From the NCBI GenBank assembly GCA_030019335.1, contig JASEET010000006.1, forward strand, positions 1 to 64,000: a stretch of DNA of 64,000 bases. Reading direction: 5' to 3'. The stretch comes from Candidatus Bathyarchaeia archaeon. GTDB lineage: Archaea > Thermoproteota > Bathyarchaeia > Bathyarchaeales > Bathycorpusculaceae. Positions 41,485 to 49,462 of the stretch are shown in pieces (positions within the stretch are counted from its first letter, which is position 1; the number at the start of each line of letters is the position of its first letter). The translations under genes were made by a program, and so were the position numbers. The notes beneath the pieces were generated by a model. It was not told the DNA's origin. It did no database searches and worked only from the letters and a program-made list of their open reading frames with translations.

Positions 41485-42233
41485 ATGTTAGGACTAAGCA
41501 AACAACATGTCCACTACTACATTAAGAAGATGCGTGAAGCCGGGTTAATCAAGCGATCTAAGATAAAATGGCCGGCTTTCTACTCGCTTACGCCGAGAGG
41601 TAAAAAACTTCTCACTAGATATGAGAGGGTGGCGCCTGGGTTTTTGTTTCGTCTGCATAACGTGGTGTTTAAGTATGCGTTGAAAGGGCTTGCCGCAGGT
41701 CCAGCTAGCTGGACTAAAATCAGGAAGCGTAATTGGACTGCTGAGTATGGGAAAGAGTTGGGGGTTCGGGTTGAGAAGACTAGTCGCAGCGTTCTTGTTT
41801 ACTGTGATGTTGTTGAGGGTTACAATCCTGATGAGCTTCGCGTTTAGCGAAGGATCAGGCGGATCGGGTGGCTGCTACTCTCAGGCTTAAGTATGGTTGG
41901 CAGCTTGGTGAGGGGAAGCAGTGTCGTAAAGCTCATTTTGGCGTTTACGATCCTGTCGCAGCCTTAGTTTCTAAATATGGTCAGATCAGCGATGACATAG
42001 CTAACATTGACCAAAGTGAGACGTATGGCGAGATCGATTGGTTAACACCAGAAGCCGCTAAAAACTATCTCCTGATGCCTGGGTATGTACGTAGCATTCT
42101 AGCCGCGCTAAACGAGTTTGCCCAGGGAATGCGCGATCACCGAGCTCTGATCTCTGAGATTCAAGTTATGGCGAAGGAAACTCGAGAGCTCGTTGAGGAG
42201 TTAAGGCGTCAAAACAAAAGAGGTGATAGTTAA
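41485..42233 (+). pseudogene. winged-helix element protein, split by a frameshift
   Basis: The first part (41485-41847) has a winged helix (LGLSKQHVHYYIKKMREAGLIKR), GKKLLTRYE and ends NPDELRV. Adding one T in the T-run at 41843-41845 continues into LAKDQADRVAATLRLKYGWQL, PEAAKNYLLMPGYV and a C-terminal helix (41868-42233). The true N-terminus may extend upstream of 41485 (KHINAGNYPAKIARM reads in frame), but no canonical start is available. It is an element-type DNA-binding protein. Confidence 0.65.
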
Positions 42234-42436
42234 TGCTTACATTCAAACAGAAGTTGATCACGCACAAAGCTCAAAATGGGGTTCTTTTTTCTCTCATTTT
42301 TGGGAAGATTTCAGTAAAATAAGTTTGTTTTCGTCTTCCTTGAGACAGCATGTTTTAGATGTTGTTTTACCTAGGGCATACAGTACCTCTTTTGTGAGTT
42401 TTGGATGTTACGCGCAACAATTTGGTGCATTTTGTG

Positions 42437-42613
42437 ATGGAAACTTCTAAAAAACCAGCACGAAAAGAGTCTCAAGCCGCTAAAAAACGTCGTTCTCAAG
42501 TTGATAAAGTAGGTCGGCGAAAGTGGATTATTCAATTGCTTCATCGTTTAGACGGGAAAATTGATCGGATTGACCGTAGGACCCGTTTCTTAGCAGCTGG
42601 TTTACGTGAATAG
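42437..42613 (+). CDS. small basic protein of the element
   Basis: A frame of 58 residues from ATG 42437: METSKKPARKESQAAKKRRS, then QVDKVGRRKWIIQLLHRLDGKI and RRTRFLAAGL. Very basic, with a short amphipathic helix. It is followed 28 bases later by a winged-helix gene, as expected for paired element regulators. The function is unknown. Confidence 0.4.
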   Translation: METSKKPARKESQAAKKRRSQVDKVGRRKWIIQLLHRLDGKIDRIDRRTRFLAAGLRE

Positions 42614-42640
42614 CTAAACCTTAGCTCTGATTATGTCACC

Positions 42641-42907
42641 ATGATTGCGTGTGAGGATGAGTTAGACGTGAAGATCCTGTGGGCTCTTCAGGGTGTTGGC
42701 ATGTCCACTACGGAGTTAGCGAAAGAGCTAGATATAGATCGTTGGACCGCGTTGCGCAGGATCCAACGAATGAATAAGCGTTTTCATCACGAACTCAATA
42801 GGCCTATCGCAGAGAAACGTGGATATAACTGGGTTTTAACAGGGTCCATACGAAGGATATGGGGCACCACGGCTGAAGAAATAGAAACTGAAGAGGAAGA
42901 GTTTTAA
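42641..42907 (+). CDS. winged-helix transcription regulator of the element
   Basis: An 88-residue protein with a helix-turn-helix (ELDVKILWALQGVGMSTTELAKELDIDRWTALRRIQRM) followed by an acidic tail (TEEEEF). The compact form matches small archaeal plasmid or virus regulators. ATG 42641. No target is identifiable. Confidence 0.6.
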   Translation: MIACEDELDVKILWALQGVGMSTTELAKELDIDRWTALRRIQRMNKRFHHELNRPIAEKRGYNWVLTGSIRRIWGTTAEEIETEEEEF

Positions 42908-43061
42908 TTAGTCGGTGAAGTGACCGCGTGGTTAGATAGAGCCGAGTATAGGTTTCATAAAAAAGTGCCGGGCTAGATGTATATCCCGGTTTAATTCTTC
43001 GTATCAGTTTGCTGTGATTTGAGAAACTTGGAAATATTTTGTTTGGGCATAAAGCTGAGTT

Positions 43062-44300
43062 ATGTTTCTCTTTCGTTTGATGTTGTTTTCCTTGGCGTCC
43101 GTGATGGTGGTTTATCTCCTTCGGCATTATGTTTTCACGGCAATTGCGTTGTGTTTTGGGAGGAGTTCTGATAATATATTGGAGGGTGATTGTAAACCGG
43201 TTGTTTCGGTTGTCATCCCAGCTCGAGACGAGGAGAGGGTTGTTGGTCGGCTTCTTCGTAGGATTACCGAGTTTACATATCCTAAGGAAAAGCTACGTGT
43301 TGTCGTGGTTGAGGATGGTTCTACTGACGATACGGGGAAGATTTTTGATGAGTTTGCAGAGCGGTATAGCTTCATTAAGGTGTTGCATCGACAGAGAAGT
43401 GAGGCAAAGGGAAAGCCAGTTGCGTTGAATGAAGCGCTGAGACATGTTGCGGGCGAATTTGTCTATTTCTTTGATGCTGATTATGTTCCAGAACGGAATA
43501 TTCTGGAAAAGTTGAACTCTGCCTTTTTGGATCCTAATGTTGGAGCGGTTCAGGGAAGAATCAAGGTTTTGAATGAGGGTAAGCTGGTTTCTAGGGTTGT
43601 TTCTTTGGAGCGTATTGGTGGCTACAGGGTTGATCAGTTGGCGCGGGATATTCTTGGGCTTATTCCTCAATTTGGCGGGACGGTTGGTGGAGTGCGGTGT
43701 AGCTTGCTTCAATTGTTGGGTGGATTTGACGCGAACATACTTGCCGAGGACACTGACCTAACCTTTCGGGTTTATCTGGCTGGGTTTAAAATTCGGTATG
43801 TCTTAAGCGCCGAGTCCTATGAAGAAGCCGTGGAAGGTTGGCGACACTATTGGCGTCAACGGTATCGTTGGTCCAGAGGTCATATGCAGTGCGCCTTTAA
43901 ACATTTATGGCCGCTGATAAAAAGCAGGAATTTGACGTTAAGGGAAAAGTTGGATGGTTTTCTCCTCTTAAACGTCTATTTCGTTCCTGTTCTTGTTGGT
44001 TTTGGCTGGTTGCTCGGTGCCTTAAGCTTTCTTCTTGGTTATGGTTTATGGGCTGGCTACACGGCTTTGCTCGTCACGTTGATATACCTGGCTTCGGGAA
44101 ATATCGCTCCCCTTTCTGAAGTGATTGTTGGGGCAATTTTAGATAAGCGCGCACGATTGTGTCGATACATTCCCTTCCTGCTATTCGCTTTCTTTCTTAA
44201 TGTACTCATTTGCACCAAAGCCCTCATTGACCTTCTCATTGCAAAAATATGTGGAAGACCATCTGCCAAATGGGATAAAACCGTGCATAAAGGAATGTAA
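43062..44300 (+). CDS. family 2 glycosyltransferase, membrane processive type
   Basis: A 412-residue membrane GT2. N-terminal transmembrane segment (residues 4-25), then VSVVIPARDEE, VVEDGSTDDTG (D1), FFDADY (D2), AEDTDLTFR (D3) and QRYRWSRGHMQ (QxxRW) motifs, with four or more C-terminal transmembrane helices. This is the BcsA/hyaluronan-synthase type, which polymerises and exports a polysaccharide, or transfers sugars to lipids. It is intact inside the otherwise decayed element, so it may be a beneficial cargo gene. Confidence 0.88.
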   Translation: MFLFRLMLFSLASVMVVYLLRHYVFTAIALCFGRSSDNILEGDCKPVVSVVIPARDEERVVGRLLRRITEFTYPKEKLRVVVVEDGSTDDTGKIFDEFAERYSFIKVLHRQRSEAKGKPVALNEALRHVAGEFVYFFDADYVPERNILEKLNSAFLDPNVGAVQGRIKVLNEGKLVSRVVSLERIGGYRVDQLARDILGLIPQFGGTVGGVRCSLLQLLGGFDANILAEDTDLTFRVYLAGFKIRYVLSAESYEEAVEGWRHYWRQRYRWSRGHMQCAFKHLWPLIKSRNLTLREKLDGFLLLNVYFVPVLVGFGWLLGALSFLLGYGLWAGYTALLVTLIYLASGNIAPLSEVIVGAILDKRARLCRYIPFLLFAFFLNVLICTKALIDLLIAKICGRPSAKWDKTVHKGM

Positions 44301-44357
44301 AGTTTAGTTTGATAGTAAAATAGCGGGGGTTAGATCGTGCCGCGCGCAATTATAGAA

Positions 44358-44388
44358 TCTCTTAACCTAAACCATAAGGGTTAAGAGA
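44358..44388. repeat. 10-bp inverted repeat before a short frame
   Basis: TCTCTTAACC and GGTTAAGAGA are perfectly complementary around an 11-base loop, with the second arm touching the ATG at 44388. It could be an operator or a transcription terminator of the glycosyltransferase. Confidence 0.5.
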
Positions 44389-44639
44389 TGGACGGAGCTT
44401 ACGTTAGGGTGGTTAAGGGTATGGGTGAGAAGGCTGAACACTACTCGAATTTTATGCGGAAGTACTTTAAAGAAGCTGAAGCGTTCTTGACTAACCTACA
44501 TACAAAGAGAAGTTTTCAAATCGAGAGAGGACAATTCATAGTTTCCATGAGTTCATTCGTCTTATCCCAAGAAAAACATAACAACTCGCAGAATAAATCA
44601 TCCAACTACTTGCAACGAATAGAGCCCAGCCAACTTTGA
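44388..44639 (+). CDS. hypothetical protein after the inverted repeat
   Basis: An 83-residue frame (MDGAYVRVVKGMGEKAEHYS, then FMRKYFKEAEAFLTNLH) with a low-complexity C-terminus rich in Ser, Asn and Gln. No family is recognised and no ribosome-binding site is obvious, so it may be non-coding. Confidence 0.25.
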   Translation: MDGAYVRVVKGMGEKAEHYSNFMRKYFKEAEAFLTNLHTKRSFQIERGQFIVSMSSFVLSQEKHNNSQNKSSNYLQRIEPSQL

Positions 44640-44917
44640 GGTTGAACTATTCACTTAGTAACTAACGGAGGTGAAATGGACAACATTATAAGATAAGAGT
44701 AAACCTTTAACGCTTAGTTTCCTCGCTCCCACACGCTATGGATTATTTTCGTTTCGTGTATTTTTCTGTGATGAGAAGCTCTTAAGAAGCTGGCTCTGAG
44801 TGTATTTATGCTACATATTTTGACTTCATCAAATCTATATGGCTTCGGTAAATCAAGATTTAAACATCGAAACATCAAAGATGAGATAAAATTGCCACTA
44901 TTAAAAAGGTTCTTGAC

Positions 44918-45130
44918 GTGCTTCAGGCAAATCTCAGAGGGAGAAAAAGGAAAAAAGAGCCCCACGTTAAACCAATAGAGAAGGATAAAGATCCTTCGGG
45001 GTGTCCTCACCATTTTGGATACTTGGCGAACCGTCCCAAAAATGATCCTGTCCCCCAAGAATGCCTAACTTGCCCAAAAATATTGGAATGCATGCGCACG
45101 AGCTTTGAAGAAGTTGAGGTTAAGCCCTGA
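44918..45130 (+). CDS. small zinc-binding protein of unknown function
   Basis: A 70-residue protein with GCPHHFGYLANRPKNDPVPQECLTCPKILEC, a Cys/His arrangement typical of a widespread small archaeal family. It starts at GTG 44918; the reading frame continues upstream (IKKVLDV) without a canonical start. The acidic tail is VEVKP. It is probably genuine; the role is unknown. Confidence 0.55.
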   Translation: MLQANLRGRKRKKEPHVKPIEKDKDPSGCPHHFGYLANRPKNDPVPQECLTCPKILECMRTSFEEVEVKP

Positions 45131-45197
45131 AGAGAGGGTTGTATATTTGAAAATATAATAAAGTCTCCAACACCACACGCGCTTTAATTTTTAAATA

Positions 45198-45229
45198 AAT
45201 TTGAACCCTAAAACCAATTAATTTAAAAA
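45198..45229 (+). repeat. 32-bp direct repeat, copy 1
   Basis: AATTTGAACCCTAAAACCAA plus TTAATTTAAAAA, matching 46883-46914 at 30 of 32 positions. The two copies flank the PIN, membrane and retropepsin genes. It contains AATTAATT, which is self-complementary. Confidence 0.6.
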
Positions 45230-45338
45230 TTAAAAGCGAGGGCGCGATGATAGGATTTGCGTGTATAGCGGATAATGCTGACTTGTCTAAGTTTTTTAAT
45301 CTTGTAACTTAAATAGTGTTGGAGTGGTGTGACGAGGT

Positions 45339-45839
45339 GTGAGTGTGTCAGAGGTTCTTAAGGTTTACTTGGACCTAGACGTTTTGAGTTATATGGCTGG
45401 GATTCCGAAGGATGAGTTGTGGAAGGTTCCCGTAGCTAGGCGTGTAGTGGACTTGGCTAAGAATGGCGAGATTGTGATTGTGATGTCTATGGCTGCCGTT
45501 GAAACCTCGTTTTCTAGGGCGCGTTTGCCAAAAGAAAGGCGAAGACGTTATCTATGTTTATTAACCGAATGCCTGGAAAGCGTGCCTTATTAAGTTGTGG
45601 AACCAAAACCTGAAAAGATCGAGGAGCTGGCGGACCTCTATTTTAAGGTGGCTGGTGTCGGCAAATATGAAAACGCCATACACATCGCTGTTTCCGTTTT
45701 GTTAGAAGTTGATTGCTTCCTCACATTGGATGAGGAGCACATTCTAAAAGAAAGCGTTAAGAGAAAAGTTCAAATTCTAAATGCTGAAAGAGGCCTAAAG
45801 ACGCCTATTTTTCTAAAGTCGGAAGAATTTAAGCCTTGA
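45339..45839 (+). pseudogene. PIN-domain nuclease interrupted by a stop codon
   Basis: One frame, GTG 45339 to 45839, with a single TAA at 45591-45593. The first part holds the PIN Asp (YLDLDVLSYMAGIP) and Glu (VETSFSRARLP). The second part has AIHIAVSVLLEVDCFLTLDEEH with the second Asp set. Removing the stop gives a complete PIN toxin or RNase. It is inactivated by a point change or a base error. PIN genes are usually toxin halves of TA pairs; the antitoxin is not seen beside it. Confidence 0.75.
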
Positions 45840-45972
45840 GAGCTTTTGCCCTTCTTTTATGATATTGTTGCAGTGCCTGCAGTAGCTCCTCTTTAGAAGC
45901 CGCCTCAATCGCTGTGTTAATCTCACTCCAAGTCTCTGCCTTCAAGGGTTTAACGATGGTTTTCTTACCCAA
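45829..45972 (-). CDS. 47-residue hypothetical protein, possible antitoxin
   Basis: A short frame from TTG 45972: MGKKTIVKPLKAETWSEINT, then a helical AIEAASKEELLQALQQYHKRRAKALKA. It is convergent with and slightly overlaps the PIN gene end. Size and composition fit a small antitoxin, but this is a guess. Confidence 0.35.
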   Translation of the reverse strand: MGKKTIVKPLKAETWSEINTAIEAASKEELLQALQQYHKRRAKALKA

Positions 45973-46061
45973 ATCTTAACCCTTCATAAAATAGAAAATT
46001 AACTCTTATTAACATATAGCCTGAGGAAATGTTGCTGGATGGTTCGAGGCGAATCTTAGAC

Positions 46062-46313
46062 TTAGGTTTGTTCGGAGATTGGTTCAGTATATTTTAAGTA
46101 TCTCCATATGAATCCGAAGAAGGATAAGGCAAAGCTTGCCATCATGAAATTGTCTAGGGTAAACCAGCTGGGGAGATTTCTGTCCACCGGCCAGTCTCCG
46201 GACCATGTTTGGGTTATGTGAATAACCAATATTCCGTATCCTACAATAATTAGGCCGTAGATGATCAAAGCCTCAGCAATTGAAATGAACAGTTTGCGAA
46301 CATTAATTCTCAT
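46062..46313 (-). CDS. small two-helix membrane protein
   Basis: A protein of 83 residues from ATG 46313, with GGGGAT upstream. Two transmembrane segments: LIIYGLIIVGYGILVIHIT and MMASFALSFFGFIW. A polar loop (GDWPVDRNLPSW) lies between them. No family is recognised. Confidence 0.5.
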   Translation of the reverse strand: MRINVRKLFISIAEALIIYGLIIVGYGILVIHITQTWSGDWPVDRNLPSWFTLDNFMMASFALSFFGFIWRYLKYTEPISEQT

Positions 46314-46470
46314 GTTCCTATCCCCTTTGGCTTTCACATTTTAATCTGAAAGACATGTTAATTGTATAATTCTACTTATGGAAATTATAGTTTTTCCAAA
46401 TGGGGTAATCATTACTGAGTAACGCTAAAGATATAAGTTGTGCTTTGGCATTTTAGGTTGAAGCTGGTGG

Positions 46471-46833
46471 TTGAGCCTGGGCTACACTTATGTGGATCTG
46501 GTCGTCAGAGGTAGGGTTTCGAGGGATGTTAGAGCCTTAGTGGATACTGGTTCGGCTTACATGGTTTTGGATTCTAAGACTATTTCTGAGGTTGGGCTTC
46601 ATGAAACGCCTTTTGAAGTGGAGTTGACTCTTGCGGACAGGAGGAAGGCTAAGGCAAGGCTTTATTTGGCTGAGGTGGAGGCTGAGGGTAGGACGGGGCC
46701 CGTTTTTGTAGCGGAGTTGGATGTGCCCACGCCTATACTTGGAACATACGCTCTTGAAACCTTGGGTTTAAAGCCAAATCCGGTTACTGGTAAGCTGGAG
46801 GTTGTGGGACCAGAAGGAGGATACCTGCTCTAA
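46471..46833 (+). CDS. retropepsin-like aspartic protease
   Basis: A 120-residue protein with the catalytic VDTGSAYMVL motif (Asp-Thr-Gly) near residue 26 and a later ILGTYALETLGL, the psi-loop region of clan AA proteases. One active site per chain means it dimerises. It starts at TTG 46471. Prokaryotic members act in regulation or spore protein processing; here the role is unknown, likely element-linked. Confidence 0.75.
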   Translation: MSLGYTYVDLVVRGRVSRDVRALVDTGSAYMVLDSKTISEVGLHETPFEVELTLADRRKAKARLYLAEVEAEGRTGPVFVAELDVPTPILGTYALETLGLKPNPVTGKLEVVGPEGGYLL

Positions 46834-46882
46834 CCCTGAAAAGGGAAATGGCCAGAAACGAGAGTTAACACAATTTTAAGCG

Positions 46883-46914
46883 AATTTGAACGCCAAAACC
46901 AATTAATTTAAAAA
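46883..46914 (+). repeat. 32-bp direct repeat, copy 2
   Basis: It matches 45198-45229 except at two positions (AACGCC in place of AACCCT). It lies just downstream of the retropepsin gene. Confidence 0.6.
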
Positions 46915-46948
46915 CCTGCGTTGGCTCTCGCTTATTCGGTCATGCGCC

Positions 46949-47250
46949 TTGAAGTTTTCAGAAATCATTGATTCGTTAAATTTTGGGGACCTAATCACAG
47001 TTGAGTGGCTTGACGCCAGTGAAGCTGCTCAGGACTATCCATAAGACCCAAAACACAGATATCAAAAATCGAAGCGTTAAAGGAGATCATCAGGGCATGG
47101 GGCCTAAACCCCGAAGAAATACTCACAACAGAAGCCATGTCCATACCTCACCGAACCATCGTAAGCCCTGAAGAACTCGAGAACAAACAAATAAAGATTC
47201 TATGCAACGCCTTAAAAGCAGAAATGAAGAAAGAGCTAAGACCGACATGA
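46949..47250 (+). pseudogene. decayed gene at the element end
   Basis: Two fragments in different frames. At 46949-47044 a TTG-started stretch reads FSEIIDSLNFGDLITVEWLD and stops. From about 47040 to 47250 another frame reads ISKIEALKEIIRAWGLNPEE, SIPHRTIVSPEELE, ALKAEMKKELRPT. Neither is complete. It probably reflects deletion at the element's right end, just before the att copy. Confidence 0.4.
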
Positions 47251-47280
47251 TAGTACACATTCACCTTCCAGAGAAGTAAG

Positions 47281-47297
47281 TCCCGGCGGCCGCACCA
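47281..47297 (+). repeat. attachment site, distal copy
   Basis: TCCCGGCGGCCGCACCA, identical to the tRNA-Gly 3' end. It is not part of a tRNA here; the sequence upstream does not fold as one. It marks the right boundary of the element. The following 250 bases up to hisS contain no gene. Confidence 0.75.
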
Positions 47298-47556
47298 ACA
47301 AATTTTAAGAAAGAAGTTTGAAACAGGTTTATCGCCTATATGCCTAATTGATGAACATTTGTGGTTTTCTGTGCGAGCTGCTGAGAATAGAATCCTCTAT
47401 GGTTTTTATGTATCACCGTTATTTGGAGCTAAATATGTTCTTTTTGTTAAGTGAAAGCGGAACTTGCTGGGTTTGGTGAGGAAATGTGTAGTCAAGAGTT
47501 TGCCTGGTAAGAAGCAGAGAGAAATTTAGTATGTAAAAAACAGGTTTACGTTTTTT

Positions 47557-48852
47557 TTACAATTTGTTGCCTTTTATCGTTTCTATTATATTTTCAATTT
47601 TCACCGTTTTTTGTTCTCTTTTCCTTAAATTGCGAATCACAACCGCGCCGTTCTTTAGTTCTTTCTCTCCCACAATTATCGCATAGTCTATGTTTCTTCT
47701 GTCAGCATCTTCCAAAGCCTTACTCATCTTCCGCCCCATCACCTCAATCTCAACTGGTATGCCTGCTTCCCTAAGCATCCGCGAAATTTTTAACGCTTCC
47801 CGATTTAGCTCTTCTTTGACGGGAATAATCATAACCCTTTTTTCCTCCTCTATTCTCAGCGAAGTTTTCTGTTTCTGCATTGCCATCATTATCCTATCTA
47901 TTCCATGGGCAACCCCTACTGCTGGTGTAGGTTCGCCTCCAAACAATTCAATAAGCCTATCGTATCTTCCGCCGCCACCCAACGATATATCCATCTCTGG
48001 AACGTACACCTCAAAAATCATTCCAGTATAATATTCAAGTCCCCTTGCAAAGCCAGCCTCAACAATCATATCAATCTTTTCTCCAGTTTCTGAAACAAGT
48101 TTAAGAATCTCGCGAAGATTCCCTACAGCGTCAACAGCCCTTTCATAACCTTCAACCTGCTGCTCCATTGTCTTCAAAATCTGAGAGACTTTACTGCCTT
48201 TTGTTTCCATCAATTTTTTAAGGGTTGCCAAGCACTTAGATGTGCCAGCATCTTCAACAAGCTTAAGAGTAGCCTCATACTGTTTTTTGTCCATTAACTG
48301 CATGATTTCGTTTTGAACTTGTTCTTCTACGTTTTCTTGGCTTAATATCCCCCTCAAAACCCCAACATGCCCAACCTTAAAAACACAATTTTTCAAACCC
48401 ACAGACTTCATCAAACTATTCGTTAACATTATTATTTCAGCATCCCCTTCAGGTTTACTCGAACCCATCAATTCATAATTTGACTGCCAGAACTCTCTGA
48501 AACGTCCCTTCTGGGGTTCGTCGTATCGGTAGAGACTTCCCACACAAAACAACCGCAAAGGCTTGGGTTCATTTCTCAAAGTGGTTGCAACAAGTCTTGC
48601 CACAGAAGCGGTGAACTCGGGCCTCAAAGCAACCTTGCGTCCCCCTAAGTCTTTGAAGGCGTACATTCGGGAACGAACTTCTTCGCCAGCCTTTGCAGCT
48701 AAAAGTTCATATGATTCTACAACCGGCGTTATTATCTCCTTGTATCCATAAAGTTGAGCTACTCTCCTAGCTTTGCCTTCAATGTATTTCATCATTTTAG
48801 CTCCTTCGGGCAGAAAATCCCTCATTCCACGAGCTGTTCTAAAAATAGTCAT
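47557..48852 (-). CDS. hisS: histidyl-tRNA synthetase
   Basis: A 431-residue class II synthetase. Motif 1 region RGMRDFLPEGA, motif 2 FRPEFTASVARL/FREFWQSNYE, HisA block GLEYYTGMIFEVY and motif 3 TPAVGVAHGIDRIMMA are all present, followed by the anticodon-binding domain. It charges tRNA-His. ATG 48852. It borders the element's right end and is followed by endA on the same strand. Confidence 0.95.
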   Translation of the reverse strand: MTIFRTARGMRDFLPEGAKMMKYIEGKARRVAQLYGYKEIITPVVESYELLAAKAGEEVRSRMYAFKDLGGRKVALRPEFTASVARLVATTLRNEPKPLRLFCVGSLYRYDEPQKGRFREFWQSNYELMGSSKPEGDAEIIMLTNSLMKSVGLKNCVFKVGHVGVLRGILSQENVEEQVQNEIMQLMDKKQYEATLKLVEDAGTSKCLATLKKLMETKGSKVSQILKTMEQQVEGYERAVDAVGNLREILKLVSETGEKIDMIVEAGFARGLEYYTGMIFEVYVPEMDISLGGGGRYDRLIELFGGEPTPAVGVAHGIDRIMMAMQKQKTSLRIEEEKRVMIIPVKEELNREALKISRMLREAGIPVEIEVMGRKMSKALEDADRRNIDYAIIVGEKELKNGAVVIRNLRKREQKTVKIENIIETIKGNKL

Positions 48853-48865
48853 TTCAAATTCTCCA

Positions 48866-49462
48866 TTACTTTATGGTTAACTGCGAAACTGTATAGTAAA
48901 CTATTTCCCCTCTACGGTTCATCACAGCCAAAATCAACTCTTTCTTAAGACTTTGACACCGCTTCAAAACGTTGGTTAAATCCCCCAGCGTTATCGGTTT
49001 TCCCTCTTGCATGCTCAAAATCAGGTATTTAGCTGTTTCTTTGCCGTATCCTCCACGTTCGTAAACCCGAAAGTCAACGCCTAAACCAAAGCCTTCCCGA
49101 ACAACATAGCCGCGACCTCTTAAATCGCGATACGTTAAATATTTAGCCCAAGCGTTTTCGTCAATGTCCTCATAAAGTTGCAGAAGCTCCTGAAAACTCA
49201 CTTTCTTGCTTTTCTTATCTCTGACCTCAAGCATTCCCTTATCTAAAAGATAGAGTGCTTCATAAACCGTGAGCAAAAGCTCATCGTCTTCGACTACACC
49301 ATATCCCCTTGAAGAAAGTTCATCTATGCTTTGCTTTTTGGAGATTTTTACTCCTTTTTCTACAAGTAAACCTTTAGTTTTAAGTTCTGAACGGACTGCT
49401 ACAGTCCGTTCATTTTTGCCCATGTAAACCCTCACCCAGCATAAAGCTATGCGTTCACTCAT
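48866..49462 (-). CDS. endA: tRNA-splicing endonuclease subunit EndA
   Basis: A 198-residue protein with YLTYRDLRGRGYVVREGFGLGVDFRVYERGG and the C-terminal KKELILAVMNRRGEIVYYTV of EndA. It cleaves tRNA precursors at bulge-helix-bulge sites. The catalytic Tyr (FRVY, residue 134) and Lys (KKE) are present, but the catalytic His usually found between them is not obvious; the aligned stretch reads YGKETAKYL. It may be a structural subunit of a heteromeric enzyme. It overlaps mtnA by 4 bases. ATG 49423 is an alternative start. Confidence 0.85.
   Translation of the reverse strand: MSERIALCWVRVYMGKNERTVAVRSELKTKGLLVEKGVKISKKQSIDELSSRGYGVVEDDELLLTVYEALYLLDKGMLEVRDKKSKKVSFQELLQLYEDIDENAWAKYLTYRDLRGRGYVVREGFGLGVDFRVYERGGYGKETAKYLILSMQEGKPITLGDLTNVLKRCQSLKKELILAVMNRRGEIVYYTVSQLTIK

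Larger units (their letters stand above)
38933..47297. mobile_element. decayed integrated element in tRNA-Gly
   Basis: A region of 8.4 kb bounded by exact 17-bp direct repeats of the tRNA-Gly 3' end, the classic footprint of site-specific integration that preserves the tRNA. Contents: CcdA-like antitoxin, membrane-anchored protein, GNAT fragment, DUF5131 gene and winged-helix gene (both frameshifted), small basic protein, winged helix, glycosyltransferase, PIN gene with a stop, retropepsin-like protease and a terminal fragment. No integrase is recognisable, so the element is likely a dead remnant. Confidence 0.7.

Noticed and set aside
44714-45058. 114-residue minus frame opposite the zinc protein
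   Set aside because: It is antisense to the Cys/His-conserved gene at 44918-45130 and lacks motifs.
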